A stretch of DNA of 32,059 nt from Sphacelaria rigidula (GCA_964200075.2 CAXNAA020000041.1:1-32059); one strand, 5' to 3'; shown: positions 19,417-29,246, counted from the first letter of the stretch. Notes: generated by a model not told the origin, from the sequence alone. A program made the numbers and translations.

Positions 19417-19600
19417 TTTTGAGCGGAGACGAAAAAACACATATAGCGGCACAAAATCAGAGCTGCTCACACGAAGTTGTCGTCATCTATGGGTGTTGCA
19501 CCTACTTGTACAGCAGTACGTGAAGCCGAAGAAGACACAACGGCTGCACAGTCATAACGTGAATTTTTTTCACCAATGTTCCATGAGTATCCTTTCTTTG
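19417..19600 (+). repeat. Dispersed repeat RC, copy 1
   Basis: It follows the last T1 unit and matches 27048-27205, sharing TTTTGAG-GGAGAC, a GTTG-CGTCATCTA-GG block and ACAACGGCTG followed by a CACGTGA-like stretch. In both places it directly follows a T1 unit, so T1 and RC belong to one larger element. Confidence 0.65.
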
Positions 19601-19775
19601 CATCGAGTCATGACATTTGTTTTTAGAAATTTCAAGTCGCTCAAACTTTCCGTTTGTCTGTTTTCTCGGGAATTTTCGCCACCTTTCGCGTGTTGATATG
19701 TTTTCGTATCAGATTTTTTAGCTCCCAAGATCTATAAATTAACCAGGGCTAAACTGTTCAACCGTAAACAGGGAT
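19601..19775. other. Short spacer, nothing recognised
   Basis: AT-rich sequence between RC and the first RD copy. No coding or repeat signal was identified. Confidence 0.4.
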
Positions 19776-19779
19776 GCTT

Positions 19780-20430
19780 GACTGACCCAGCTCGTAGCTG
19801 TGTCTGTATTGTGGTCTGTTCAGACCTTGCGAAGACGGTATGGTTTTCTTGCTCGAAATCGCATACATACGCTACTGTACTGCTGTTGTATGCCGCTCCG
19901 TACAAGACAGGTGTAGTTGGCATGCCGCGCTGTGTGTGGTCAACGTTGAAAATGCCATGATGTGTCCGTTGGGTGTCATGTCTTTCGCACCGAAAAAGGC
20001 CGTTCGTGCTCAAAGCCATTATGCTTGTGCGACAGCTGACACCGTAGTGTGTTGCGTTCGAACCCTGCGAGGACGGTTTGATCTGCGCTGGGGATGAACT
20101 GAAGTGCTGTACTGTTGTATCCCAGTCGGTACAAAAATTATAGTTTCGGCACGCAGTGCTGTCTACACACTGTTGAAAACCTCATGGTGTGTTGGCTGTT
20201 GTATGTTCTGCAAAATGAACAGGGCGCTTCGTGCCCACACCCGTTTTTTCTGTGCTGTACTTGTCGCTGTATTTTGGTGCATTCGAACCATACGAGCACG
20301 GTTTAATCTGCGCTCGAGCTTCCCTGAGCTGCTGTGCTGCTGCTGTCTTCCGGTCTGTATAGATTTGAGGTGGGAAAAAAGTGCCGTCTATACAACGTTG
20401 AAAAAAGTCACGTTGCGTGTAGCAAGGTCC
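19780..20430 (+). repeat. Three diverged tandem copies of repeat RD (~220 bp)
   Basis: The copies start at about 19780, 20030 and 20255. Common blocks are TTCGAACCCTGCGAGGACGG, a TGTACTGTTGTAT-type stretch, a CGGTCTGTA/CGGTACA block and CAACGTTGAAAA followed by a CATG or CACG word. Reverse-complement copies lie at 27181-27385 and 28455-28870. The third copy here is closest to the 27.2 kb one, sharing TCGTGCCCACACCCGT-like and TTGTCGCTGTA blocks. Confidence 0.75.
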
Positions 20431-20439
20431 TCATGACAT

Positions 20440-21075
20440 TTCGGCTCAAAAATCCTGAAATTGGGCCGGACATTGGACTTTTCATGTGACAGCGCAATTG
20501 CGATCGCGAGTACTGTTGAAACCCGGAAATCACCAGAAGTTGCAGCTGGGCGACTTGAGGGCGACGTTTTTTCTCACCAGCTTGCAGGGCTTGTTTCTGG
20601 GTGTTGAGAGATGGAACTTGACATACAATTCATACCAACAAGACTCGGGACATCATGGCAGAACTTCTTGAGAAAAAAGAAAAGGAACGTTGATTCAGAG
20701 CCCGTACGAAAATCTGACAAAAATTGGAATTCTCCCACCTCAACGAACCCACAAAAATTATTCGGAACGTCCAGTCAGGGGTCAAAAACTCACACGTCTA
20801 GAAGGCCCATATGAAATTTTGATTCGAAATTGATTCACATCGCGCAGCGCATTTCATATTTTTGAATTAATAGTTAATTTTCAATCGCGGGTACAGAAGG
20901 AAGACTCGTACACGATAGTGAAGTATAAAATAGGAAGAGCGCGGTGTGGAGAAAAGACGAGTTGGGAAGGCGGTGGGTCCATGGGTACGGGCCGAATTTC
21001 ATAACGCATGCACTGATTTCATGTAATTTAATTAAGATTATTATCAGTCCCTCTCTACGTTTCATAACGCATTTC
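20440..21075. other. No gene seen
   Basis: Reading frames are short and AT-leaning. The word TTTCATAACGC occurs at about 20998 and 21060, again at 21218 and in part at 22158. It may be a short local repeat around the M2 insertion. Confidence 0.4.
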
Positions 21076-21079
21076 ATCA

Positions 21080-21213
21080 CACCCTGGACAAAATATTATG
21101 TTGTCAAAAAGTGTGCTGCGTACAGGATAGAATCCATTGTCTTTTGCAATAGGCGCAATAGTCGATACTGTACGCAGTGCACTTCTTGATTGTGTATTCT
21201 TTTGTCCAGGGTA
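21080..21213. mobile_element. Hairpin MITE M2, best-preserved copy
   Basis: The left end reads ACCCTGGACAAAATATTATG and the complement of the right end reads ACCCTGGACAAAAGAATACA. Both continue to TGCGTACAGGAT or TGCGTACAGTAT about 35 bases further in. The arms are separated by a few bases near 21140-21155, so the element could fold into one long hairpin. It lacks coding sequence. A clean target duplication was not identified. Confidence 0.8.
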
Positions 21214-21317
21214 TGCGTTTCATAACGCAAACTCGATTTTAGTATGAACTCCGTCACACTTGTGATCACCGGCCTTCTGCAGCCCGCAGCCGCAGTACAG
21301 GACCGTGCTGGGGAGAG

Positions 21318-21729
21318 ATGGTATCCACGACAACAACGGCCTCACAAGGAGTGTTTTGTCTTTCCGTATACGGGTTGGTGTACCAAACGTTCGCTATGAG
21401 CGTCGTCGTGTCTGCGGTATGATTGCGGTGGCCGGGGCTGGCGCTGCAATCTCCATTTGCGTTCAACTTGCTCTTTCTCGTGTACCCTCCACGGGTTTGG
21501 ATACGGGCCTTGCATGAGATCAGACAGTGCTATCGTCGTCATTGTGCGTTGCTTCATGCTCCCGGACAGCACAACCCCGAGAAAGGACTATATCAGCATC
21601 AATGCTGCTGGCGCCCTATTGTTGGTCGTCGTGCCTTTGTTCTGGGTGGTTCGTGTTGATCGGTGCCGTACAGATAACAGCACTCACGCGAGCCCACCGC
21701 CTGGCCAGGGTTGGCGTATCTTGCGGTAA
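21318..21729 (+). CDS. Candidate two-exon small membrane protein, boundaries uncertain
   Basis: A first exon at 21318-21416 starts with ATG and reads MVSTTTTASQGVF, then a hydrophobic stretch YGLVYQTFAMSVVVSA. It ends at the donor GCG/GTATGA. A second open frame, about 21524-21729, has GC-rich third positions and the hydrophobic segment INAAGALLLVVVPLFWVV followed by basic residues, typical of a membrane span. The stop is TAA at 21727-21729, unless a GTAAAG donor at 21726 is used. The obvious CAG acceptor at 21521-21523 does not match the phase of exon 1. AAAG near 21580 does match but is weaker. Both pieces look coding, but the join is unproven. Family not recognised. Confidence 0.35.
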
Positions 21730-22400
21730 AGATTCAGTCGGTGCCGCGCCAGAAAATATTTCGAGATGTAATGGCGAAGACGACCAAGAACTATACACAC
21801 CGAACATAGGACAGCTGACGTAAACATGTATCTCTCTTTCGTGTGCGACCCCGTGTGCTAGAGCAGCGCCTCCTTTCGAAGGTGTACCGTAAGCTTGCTT
21901 CATGATGACATGGTGCTTGTGAAAATATCATCGAGGTACTGTACTGTTCTGGGCTGTAGCCAGCAGGCAGAGGGAAATGAAGCGCAGACCAGGCATGGAC
22001 ATGAAAAAAAAACCCAAATAATTCAACCTTGTTGATCTCTCTGCGGTACATGGGGCTTGAGTAGCGCACGTGTATACACCTACACAGAAATCCCGGGTTA
22101 AATCCGTTCGAGAATCATGGACAACAATGAAAACATAGCTGATTTGAGTTTAATTATTTCATAACGACTCGTACCCATGAACTCGGTGCCGTTGGGAAAC
22201 ACCGTACTCAATGACAGCATCGCTGAAACTACGCTAATCGAACAGCGGCAGAGCGTGCCATCACTACGACATGCTTACATCCGGCTTATTCGGGAAACTG
22301 AAAAAGCCAGCGTGTGCCGAACGAATGCAGCTGTCTTGGCTGGCCCAGCTCGTACCGCACATGACAGACACAGTGTTGTTCTTTCGGACCATTTCTGTGG
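21730..22400. other. No gene seen
   Basis: Overlapping short frames on both strands show no consistent composition. The 141-codon plus-strand frame starting at 22177 runs into the inverted-repeat arm of the next element and is not supported. Confidence 0.4.
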
Positions 22401-22401
22401 G

Positions 22402-23998
22402 CAATGGTCTACAGAAGGTATACCTTCTCGTATTTTGCCTCAGAAAGGTACGAAAAATGACCAGAAACGCGAAAACAGCACAACACACAATACAGACCGA
22501 TTTCGCTCCAAATTTTTCACGCACAGCAATCGGGGGGGTCCTCGGCACCCGGGCCTCGAAAAAAAACAGAAAAAACATGATAGTCGCGAGATATGGCCAT
22601 GAGCAGAAGGACTTCTCGCCTCCGGAAACCACTTCCCCTTACTGCAACAAATTTCGGACAGGTATATATAAATATACCTGATATGGGAATTATTTTCGAT
22701 CGGACCTTATCTGGGCCATCAGTCGACCCGAAAAGTACCTGTCCTGGGCCACCGCTTTCCACACTATACCTGGTGCGGCACACTGCGAGCAAGGGAATCC
22801 ACGCGCCAACGCCAACCATGGCGACCACACATTCGGCTCTTTTCCCGCCCATTTGCCGTTCACGGACGCCACAACGACCACACCCCTTTCTCCCCAGAAA
22901 TTATTTCCGAGTCTCTCCGTATCGATAAAAGAAGTTGGCTCACAGCTCACAACGCGTCGGTCTTTTGCACTTGCGGAGTGTTACGTAGCACCGTGCTGTT
23001 GCGATCTGGGGTTGGTGTCGTGCTCCGTATAGACTCTTTTGGGGAGGTTAGTTTACCACTTGGGAGGGTGAGAAATTTCTCAGAAACGCATAACTTCGAA
23101 AAAATTCTAACACCAACAGTAACCCTAACCCCAACCCCAACGAAGGCACACCGAGGACCCCCGGGCAAGGGGGTGGAGATCGTTACATAGGCAAAGGGTG
23201 CGTTGCCAGACCTCAAATTGGCACCCCAGGCGCCGATTTCGACAAAAACGCGTTCTGCGCAAGATAGGAGCACGCTTGGACCATATCCCCATTAAAGATT
23301 CGGATTTCGATGATCAAACTAAAATCAAGTCGAACTATCTGAGAAGTCTCTCACCCTCCCAAGTGGTGAACTATACGGCGTTTGGGACCCTTTTCCCCCC
23401 ACGATCGTGTTAGTGGCAGGTGTCCATTTGTGCTGTTCCCATGTCATGATGCCCATTTACAAAAGGTGTGAATTGGCATCATTTTGACCTGAAAAGGGTT
23501 GATGGATGTGGCATTCGGGTTAGTAACAATGTGGTCATTGCAGCGTTCGTGAACGGCAAATGGGCGGGAAAAGAGCCGAATGTGTGGGCGCCATGGTTGG
23601 CGTTGGCGGGGGGATTCCCTTGCTCGCAGTGTGCCGCACCAGGTACAGTGTGGGAAACGATGGCCCAGGACAGGTATTTTTCGGGTCGACTGATGACCCC
23701 GATAAGGTCCGATTGAAAAATAATTCCTAGATCAGGTTTACCTGGCCGAAATCTGGCCTAGGAAGGGGAGGTGGTTTCCGGAGGCGAGACGTCCTTCTGC
23801 GCATGGCCATCTCTCGCGAGTGACATGGTTTTTTCTGTTTTTTTTTCGAGGCCCGGGTGCCGAGGACCCCCCCGATTGCTGTGCGTGAAAAATTCGGAGC
23901 GAAATCGGTCTAGATTGTGTGTTGTGCTGTTTTCGCGTTTCTGGTCATTTTTCGTACCTTTTTGAGGTAAAAGAAGGTATACCTTTTCAGAACCATTG
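22402..23998. mobile_element. 1.6 kb foldback element with long, partly near-identical arms
   Basis: The left arm (22402-22885) and the reverse complement of the right arm (23998-23525) align throughout. They are almost identical over GGTACGAAAAATGACCAGAA to GGGCCTCGAAAAAAAA (about 22448-22567 against 23953-23833). The outer ends begin CAATGGT followed by AAGGTATACCTTCT. A second, more diverged pair of inner arms contains CACTTGGGAGGGTGAGA (about 23057 and 23352). The centre contains an inverted copy of repeat RB. No reading frame resembles a transposase, and no clear target duplication was found. Near-identical arms suggest recent formation or gene conversion. Confidence 0.85.
23100..23320 (-). 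repeat. Dispersed repeat RB, copy inside the foldback element
   Basis: Read in reverse it gives GTGCTCCTATCTTGCGCAG, TTTGAGGTCTGGCAACGCAC and GTTGGGGTTAGGGTTACTGT. These are the same blocks in the same order as at 2520-2790. The forward strand shows the telomere-like AACCCTAACCCCAACCCCAA at about 23119. Confidence 0.7.
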
Positions 23999-23999
23999 C

Positions 24000-24727
24000 T
24001 CTTTTTCTATCGTTTATACGTGGGTTAGGCGTCGGGACAAGCGCACCTCGGGTCTCATGATGCTGAAACTTTGAGTGAATCTTGGCTAATGCCACAGGTG
24101 GATGTCGAAGTCACAGGTTCTGTGGCGTAAGGTGCTCAGGGCGCTGTGTGGGTTAAAACGGTGCTTATGGGCATGATGTTTTCACCTAGTATGCGACACT
24201 CGTTTGTCTAATGACAATCATAGATGGTACCATATCACACCGGCGCGGAAGCAGAACCGGATCTTGCCAGCCGCGCCCTCAAACATGGCCCTCCTTCCGT
24301 CAAGGAAAAAAAAAAAACATAGCCCGCTCATGGATCAACGCTCCAAGCAACATTGCTGACAGGCAACCTTTAGGCTTCGTTATATATCTGAGGGTACTGG
24401 GCTCAACATTCCTGCTCCAAGTCCCGTGAGAGCTCGACCTTAATCTCCTCTGACGCTAACAGTGGGATTTGCTCAAGACCCCTGCAAAACTAACTGGCAA
24501 GGGGGAAACGTCCTCTTGCAGACAGTACCAGAGCTTCCGCGGCGGGTCACGATCACAGTTATGGATGGGAATAGGGGGCGATTTTGGGTACTATATTTCA
24601 GGGAAGTGCGTACCCACCTCTGTATACGGAAGAAATGAAGCCTACATGAGCCACTCAGTATTAATCACAAGTACACGCGTCACCTCCAAACGACGACCAT
24701 GCTTATACAAAATGTATTATTACTTTA
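24000..24727. other. No gene seen
   Basis: An A13 run occurs at about 24306. The frames on either strand lack protein-like composition, and no repeat from the window's families was recognised. Confidence 0.4.
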
Positions 24728-24736
24728 GTATACTCC

Positions 24737-25313
24737 AGGGGGCTACGGGGAAAATATTTTCGGACACGGAGCCCCCCCCCCCTCCCGGAGGGCATGTTTT
24801 CGACAATCGTCATTACCTTTTTCTTTGTTGAGTATTTTTGTAAGAAAATGATCAATAAACACTGAGAAAAACCAAAAAGTCTGGGGGGTTTTGCAGGATT
24901 CGTATATTTGTTTCTGCTCCTAGCTGGCTCTGTCCCGATGACCTCAGAGGCCGGCCACGCTCACACACATGTATGTACACGAGCGCACGGTAGCGACAGC
25001 CTGTAGCCAAAGTAGCAACATTATCTCACGCCTCGCCAAACTTACCCGGACTACCGTTAGGTGGGTACTCGAGGCAAACGACACGAAATATGATTCCATG
25101 AATGTAGTCATGGTAAGTGATAAGCCTGAGGGCGGCATGTCCGCCATCTCCGCGGTCTCCATATCAAGGATCTCTGTACACGGCAGCTGACCGCATCCGC
25201 AAACGCCTCGGTAATAAACTGGGGGATAGCAGGCTGGGTGCTCCCCCCCTTAAAAGCTCAAATTTATAATTTTGGGGCCTACGTGTCCAGAAATATTTGC
25301 CCCATAACCCCCT
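24737..25313. mobile_element. Second MULE-type non-autonomous element (577 bp)
   Basis: GTATACTCC at 24728-24736 and GTATACTCT at 25314-25322 form a 9 bp duplication with one mismatch. The left end AGGGGGCTACGGGGAAAATA and the complement of the right end AGGGGGTTATGGGGCAAATA are inverted repeats, continuing to a GGACACG block on both sides. Internal blocks shared with 11129-12389 include TCTGTCCCGATGACCTCAGA and GGCAGCTGACCGCATCCGC. The interior encodes nothing recognisable. Confidence 0.85.
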
Positions 25314-25322
25314 GTATACTCT

Positions 25323-25826
25323 ACAGCAATCCCGTAACTGACGTTGCCATACATCTGTACACAGGGTCACAAAAAACAGGAGTGCAGTATGTTTTTGTGC
25401 CAATCTTTCAATCTTTCAACGCGGCTATCTCGGCAACGAAGCGCAAGATCAGACTGCGGTTTGTTGCGTGCGCTTCTCACACACCCAATCTAGCTCGCGT
25501 CGTTACGCGATTGTCTTCGCGCGTGATACTGAGGCGCACCAAACCAAAATGTACAAAAATCTCTCTTTTTTTTTCTTCAGTTTTTGGGACTTTTCGGGTT
25601 CGCAGTGGCGAATAGAGCTGTGAGGAAACGACTTGACCTGTGCATAAATAGCTTTTGTGTCTATGCGGGGGGTTCTGAAGTGCCGCGGGCATGCTTGCTT
25701 CCTGTGTCGCTCTCGCGCTGAAAAGTGCTATAGCTGTCGCATACTAAACCAAGTTAATAAGGGATGACGTGTGCGTTGTGTTCATATTCTGCTCGGCAGT
25801 GGTGCGACCACCTGATGATGTGTTCA
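25323..25826. other. No gene seen
   Basis: The 125-codon plus-strand frame at 25238-25615 begins inside the MULE-type element and reads out of it, so it is unlikely to be a gene. It is Arg- and Thr-rich without motifs. Confidence 0.4.
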
Positions 25827-26054
25827 TTATTCCTCCGTGTTACTTAATTTTTTTCGGAGAACGTGCTTTCGGCCGTTAGGCCCCCCGTTCCCACCCATAG
25901 CAGTGTGATACCCACCGAGGTGGTTGCTATGGCATTCCTCTCCCAGTAAAAGCTTGGTGTGATGAGTCGTCATCGCATCCACGGCTCTGGCCATAAGCAC
26001 AGCGCCCTGCTGCAGGACGTTCTTGAACTCTGGCGTGTTCATGGCCTCTGCCAC
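25827..26054 (-). CDS. Candidate terminal exon, function unknown
   Basis: After the acceptor GGTGAAG at 26055, the frame codes for 75 residues and a TAA stop at 25827-25829. It starts VAEAMNTPEFKNVLQQGAVL and continues MARAVDAM, an amphipathic helical pattern. It then becomes Gly/His/Asn-rich and ends with a basic KHVLRKKL stretch. A short exon fits upstream: 26165-26128, coding GEILRKGWAKWK and ending at GGAAG/GTGCTG in phase 0. The intron would be 73 nt. Further upstream exons were not found, so the gene is partial. No family recognised. Confidence 0.4.
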   Translation of the reverse strand: MAEAMNTPEFKNVLQQGAVLMARAVDAMTTHHTKLLLGEECHSNHLGGYHTAMGGNGGPNGRKHVLRKKLSNTEE

Positions 26055-26127
26055 CTTCACCAGCCCGGTAGCAGAGTAGAGTAACGCGAATGATCGTTTG
26101 TACGTAAATTTTTCTGTGGTTCAGCAC

Positions 26128-26165
26128 CTTCCACTTCGCCCAGCCCTTGCGAAGAATTTCACCAT
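26128..26165 (-). CDS. Candidate 38 nt internal exon of the same gene
   Basis: It is bounded by a TTAG acceptor at 26166 and a GGAAG/GTGCTG donor. Its phase (1 in, 0 out) matches the exon at 26054-25827. The peptide is Trp- and Lys-rich. Such a short exon cannot be supported without transcript data. Confidence 0.25.
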
Positions 26166-26169
26166 CTAA

Positions 26170-26985
26170 CAAAGTGACACGTTACGTGACAATAGAGAGT
26201 TTCGGTAAACGCTTTTTTGCCATTTCAGAGTGCAAATACCTCAGGGTCAGAGTGCAGAATAAAACATACAAAAAAATACCCCCCCTGAAAAACAAATTAA
26301 AGGGAATACCATATTTGACGGAGGGGTGGGATCATTTTTCGTTACACTGTGATCCCGATATATTCGTACTCTGAAACGACAAAACAAGCGTTTTTCGAAA
26401 CTCGCTCATGTACAATTCTAGTTCCACGCCACATCTCAGCAGTACAGCACCCTTGTGCGCCGAGTGGTGCCTGCAGCTCTGAGAACACAGCACCAATTTA
26501 CCCATCAACTCCCACAGCTAGGCAGGATTTGATTAGCAACGGCTTGCGACAGGCGCAGTGACGTACTCCTTCGCCGTGCTGATTCCTACAACGTGGATGT
26601 ATGCCTATTGCGCCAGCTGTCTGCGCTGATTGTGATCACCCCTCTGCCCAGGATGGTTCCTTCTTTGGGCTCAATACAACTTTTACTGTGGATGGAGCAT
26701 GACTACTTCAAGTGTAGCACTACAGTCGGCGTAACATCGAAATACCAGAAGCCTTCATATTTATTTAAATGAACAACAGTGGAGGGCGTGGGTATGTTTG
26801 TGCTGCAGTTCAGTGAGGCATGACATGTCCCACAGATAGTCCTTTACCCGATTGTTAGCCGCCTGGCGTTCAAAATGGGATGCCAATTTTTCATCAGAAA
26901 CTCGCCCGCTGACCAAAAGTCATAATGGTGAGGATCGCATTTATTCAGAATCGTCACTGATTTTATTCCATGATAGCTGGTTATT
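26170..26985. other. No gene seen
   Basis: No protein-like frame or recognised repeat. Upstream exons of the 25.8 kb candidate were sought here without success. Confidence 0.4.
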
Positions 26986-26989
26986 CACG

Positions 26990-27205
26990 AATCGTTCAAA
27001 AATCAAAGTTTCAGCCAATTCTGATCAGCGCTTTTTTCTGTCGCGACTTTGAGTGGAGACAAGTAAGCATGTCTTGTGGCAAAAATTTGGAGTTGCACAC
27101 ATCATGTTGGCGTCATCTAGGGTTTTTTCACCCACCTGTGTAACAGTACCAAGGGAGACACGACGGCTGATCATCCGTCACGTGACTTTTTCAACTTGGA
27201 ACAAT
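26990..27205 (+). repeat. T1 unit followed by RC, copy 2
   Basis: The T1 part contains GTTCAAAAATCAAAGTTTCA, a CCAATTCTGATC block and TTTTTTCTGTCGCGA. The RC part starts CTTTGAGTGGAGACAAG and carries CATGTTGGCGTCATCTAGGG. The order T1 then RC is the same as at 19314-19600. The end of RC overlaps the start of an inverted RD copy. Confidence 0.7.
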
Positions 27206-27385
27206 AGAAAACACTGTGCCCCCGCCCCTTATCATGTACAGACCGAAACACAGCAGCAGTACAGCTCAGACAGTTTCTAGCGCAGGTCAAATCATGTTCG
27301 TGGGATTCAAACGTACCACAGTACAGCGACAAGCGCAGCGTAGAGATGATGGGTGTGGGCACGGAGCGTCTTGTTCGTTCTACAG
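27181..27385 (-). repeat. Dispersed repeat RD, inverted copy
   Basis: Read in reverse it gives CCGTGCCCACACCCAT, GCTTGTCGCTGTACTGT, GAGCTGTACTGCTGCTGTG, CGGTCTGTACATGAT and AGTTGAAAAAGTCACGTG. These match 20225-20420 block by block. Confidence 0.75.
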
Positions 27386-27525
27386 CGCTGTCCTTCGTCA
27401 ATGATATGGAGGCTTTTTAGAAATCATTAATACTGAGAGGGGTTTCACTTGAAACGGTCATGCTCCACGGCGTTACATGTACTGAGATTCGAGGGGCGCA
27501 TGTTCTTGCAAGACACGTGTCCACA

Positions 27526-28171
27526 TTAGCACGGGAAACTGACGCTAGAGACAACCTCGGTGGCTGAGGGCCCGGACGGCAAAGGATGCAGGCCACTGCG
27601 GAGGGAGGAGGCGCTTAGTGCACCAACGTTTCGCGGCGGTGGAATGTACGACAAAGTTAGCACGGTGTGCTTCGAGCCGGCATTACTGTACTGACTGTAC
27701 GACGCAAACCACGCCTCGCAGAGCTGGGATACTCGCGATCCATCTGTGAGAATTGCATCTTGTCCCATTTTGAGATGAAATGAAACGATACAAAATTCCG
27801 CAGAAGGTCGATCAGGTTTAGGTCTGAGAAAGCTCAACATATTTACGTGCGAGCCCCCTCGTGAAAAACATGCAGGTTGATCTCCGATGTAAGACAAGAG
27901 CAACCGCCCTCGTCGTGATGAGTCTGTCTTGATGTCGGGCGAGCAAGCTCCGGTACACTGTGTAAGGGAATGGTGCCCCCTTCCCGCCTAGCTTCACAGT
28001 GGCTCTTGGCAGAAGACACCGTTCTCTGCGACTCGGCTCTATGGCCATGTCTTGCGCGAGACGCCACATGACCCCGAAGGGCAGCAACCTCAAAGATATG
28101 ATGAAGCCTGAACGGTGGTTGCTATCTGTGTTACTGCGAGCGTCGACCGATAAGCGGGCCGAGTCAAACGA
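27526..28171 (-). CDS. Candidate gene, two 3' exons, function unknown
   Basis: Exon A (28171-27847) lies between a GCATAG acceptor and a GCAC/GTAAAT donor. Exon B (27743-27526) follows a TTCTCACAG acceptor and ends with TAA. Exon A ends in phase 1 and exon B begins with the matching two bases; the intron is 103 nt. Exon A reads SGFIISLRLLPFGVMWRLAQ and later GGKGAPFPYTVYRSLLARHQ, with strong codon bias. Exon B reads SRVSQLCEAWFASYSQY and ends in a Ser/Pro-rich tail. Together they code for about 180 residues. An upstream exon is likely because exon A has no clear initiating ATG. Some basic and aromatic residues recur, but I recognise no domain. Confidence 0.45.
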
Positions 28172-28450
28172 CTATGCTGGCAAGATTTGTTGCTGCCTCC
28201 GCGCCGATTGGATATAGTTCCCTCAATAGTTGTAATTTAGGAAGTGAAAAATGTTCCAAGAAAAGTGGCGGCATGGTGGATAATTATCTTTTCAATCCAC
28301 GTGACGCACAAAACGCCTTGGGTCGCCGATTCTGTTGCGTAGACACGTAACTGCGACCTCACCCTACGCAAACACAAAGGTTCAGCATTATCATACATCA
28401 GGCGCGCCGAGTTTGGGCGCCTAGCCTTCCAAATCACCGGTTCCATATTA
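28172..28450. other. Upstream of the candidate gene; nothing firm seen
   Basis: A possible first exon of the 27.5-28.2 kb gene was sought on the minus strand. No frame with convincing composition could be joined in phase. Confidence 0.35.
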
Positions 28451-28454
28451 TTGA

Positions 28455-28870
28455 AAAGAAACAACACCGACTACCGAAGGCACAACAGCCAACACATGAC
28501 GTTTTCAACAGTATGTAGACAGCACTGCGTACCGACTACCGGTTTCGGTACGGCCGGGACACCACAGCAGTGCAGCATTCCGGAGAATCTCCAGCGCAGA
28601 TCTAACCTTCTTCGTGGAGTTCAAACGCACCGCACTACAGTGTCAGTCGTCGCACAGGAATGATGGAGCTGAGCACGAAGCGCCTTGTTCGTTACCCAAG
28701 ATACGCCATTCAACAAAAACATCGTGACACTTTTAACTTTGAAAGGACATAGCACTACGTGCCAACTTCAACTATTTTGTACAGAGCGGAACACAACAAC
28801 GATACGGTAGCTCACGCGATCCCAGCGGAGCAAACCGTCTTTGCAAGGTCCGAGCACACTACAGTGCAGT
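28455..28870 (-). repeat. Two inverted RD copies in tandem
   Basis: The segments at about 28455-28700 and 28700-28870 read in reverse share blocks with 19780-20230. Examples are the complements of CGTTTTCAACAGT and CTGCGTACCGACTACC in the first, and of AAACCGTCTTTGCAAGGTC in the second. Divergence is high, so boundaries are approximate. Confidence 0.65.
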
Positions 28871-28969
28871 GGCAGCTACAGCACACGAGAGAGGGCGTGA
28901 GTGTGAGTGTGTCTGTGTTACAGTACAGTAAAACATGACATTCCCTACGTGTCAGTTCTTCGCCTGATT

Positions 28970-29078
28970 TTAACCCCTTGGCCGCGAGGGTAGTCTATCT
29001 GGATCATGCATACTTTTTTTAAGTCAAATTGAAGCCGATCCAACAGATTACTTGTGCTTGTCGTCGAAGGGTCAAACG
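28970..29078 (+). repeat. M1 element copy
   Basis: It runs from TTTTAACCCCTTGGCCGCGA through GTAGTCTATCTGGATCATGC to GTCGTCGAAGGGTCAAA. The orientation matches 8139-8255, with several substitutions in the right half. Confidence 0.75.
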
Positions 29079-29101
29079 GCTCCTCAGTGTTGGCCGTTTC
29101 A

Positions 29102-29118
29102 CCCCCCCCCCCCCCCCC
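29102..29118. repeat. C17 homopolymer
   Basis: An uninterrupted C run between two M1 copies. Confidence 0.95.
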
Positions 29119-29149
29119 GATTTTGATCACCCGGCTGAATTTGTGGACG

Positions 29150-29246
29150 CGTTCAACCCTGTGACCGTAGGGTAGGTGATCTGTTGAGTCAGCATCATTT
29201 ACACTTGAAAAATAAGGTAAAATGATGTCGATTCAGCACATCGCCC
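29150..29246 (-). repeat. M1 element copy interrupted by the TIR element
   Basis: It begins TTCAACCCTGTGACCGTAGG, then CTGTTGAGTCAGCATCATTT and CACTTGAAAAATAAGG, in the reverse M1 orientation. A forward-type GATGTCGATTCAGCACATCG follows, so two M1 fragments may be joined here. Confidence 0.6.

Noticed and set aside
20055-20075. GTTCGAACC resembling a tRNA B box
   Set aside because: No A box or acceptor stem fits upstream, and the word belongs to repeat RD, whose copies vary at this point.
22177-22602. 141-codon plus-strand frame
   Set aside because: It enters the arm of the foldback element, and mirrored frames appear in the other arm.
23119-23142. CCCTAA-type tract as a chromosome end or internal telomere
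   Set aside because: It is very short, and it sits inside repeat RB, which carries similar tracts elsewhere in the window.
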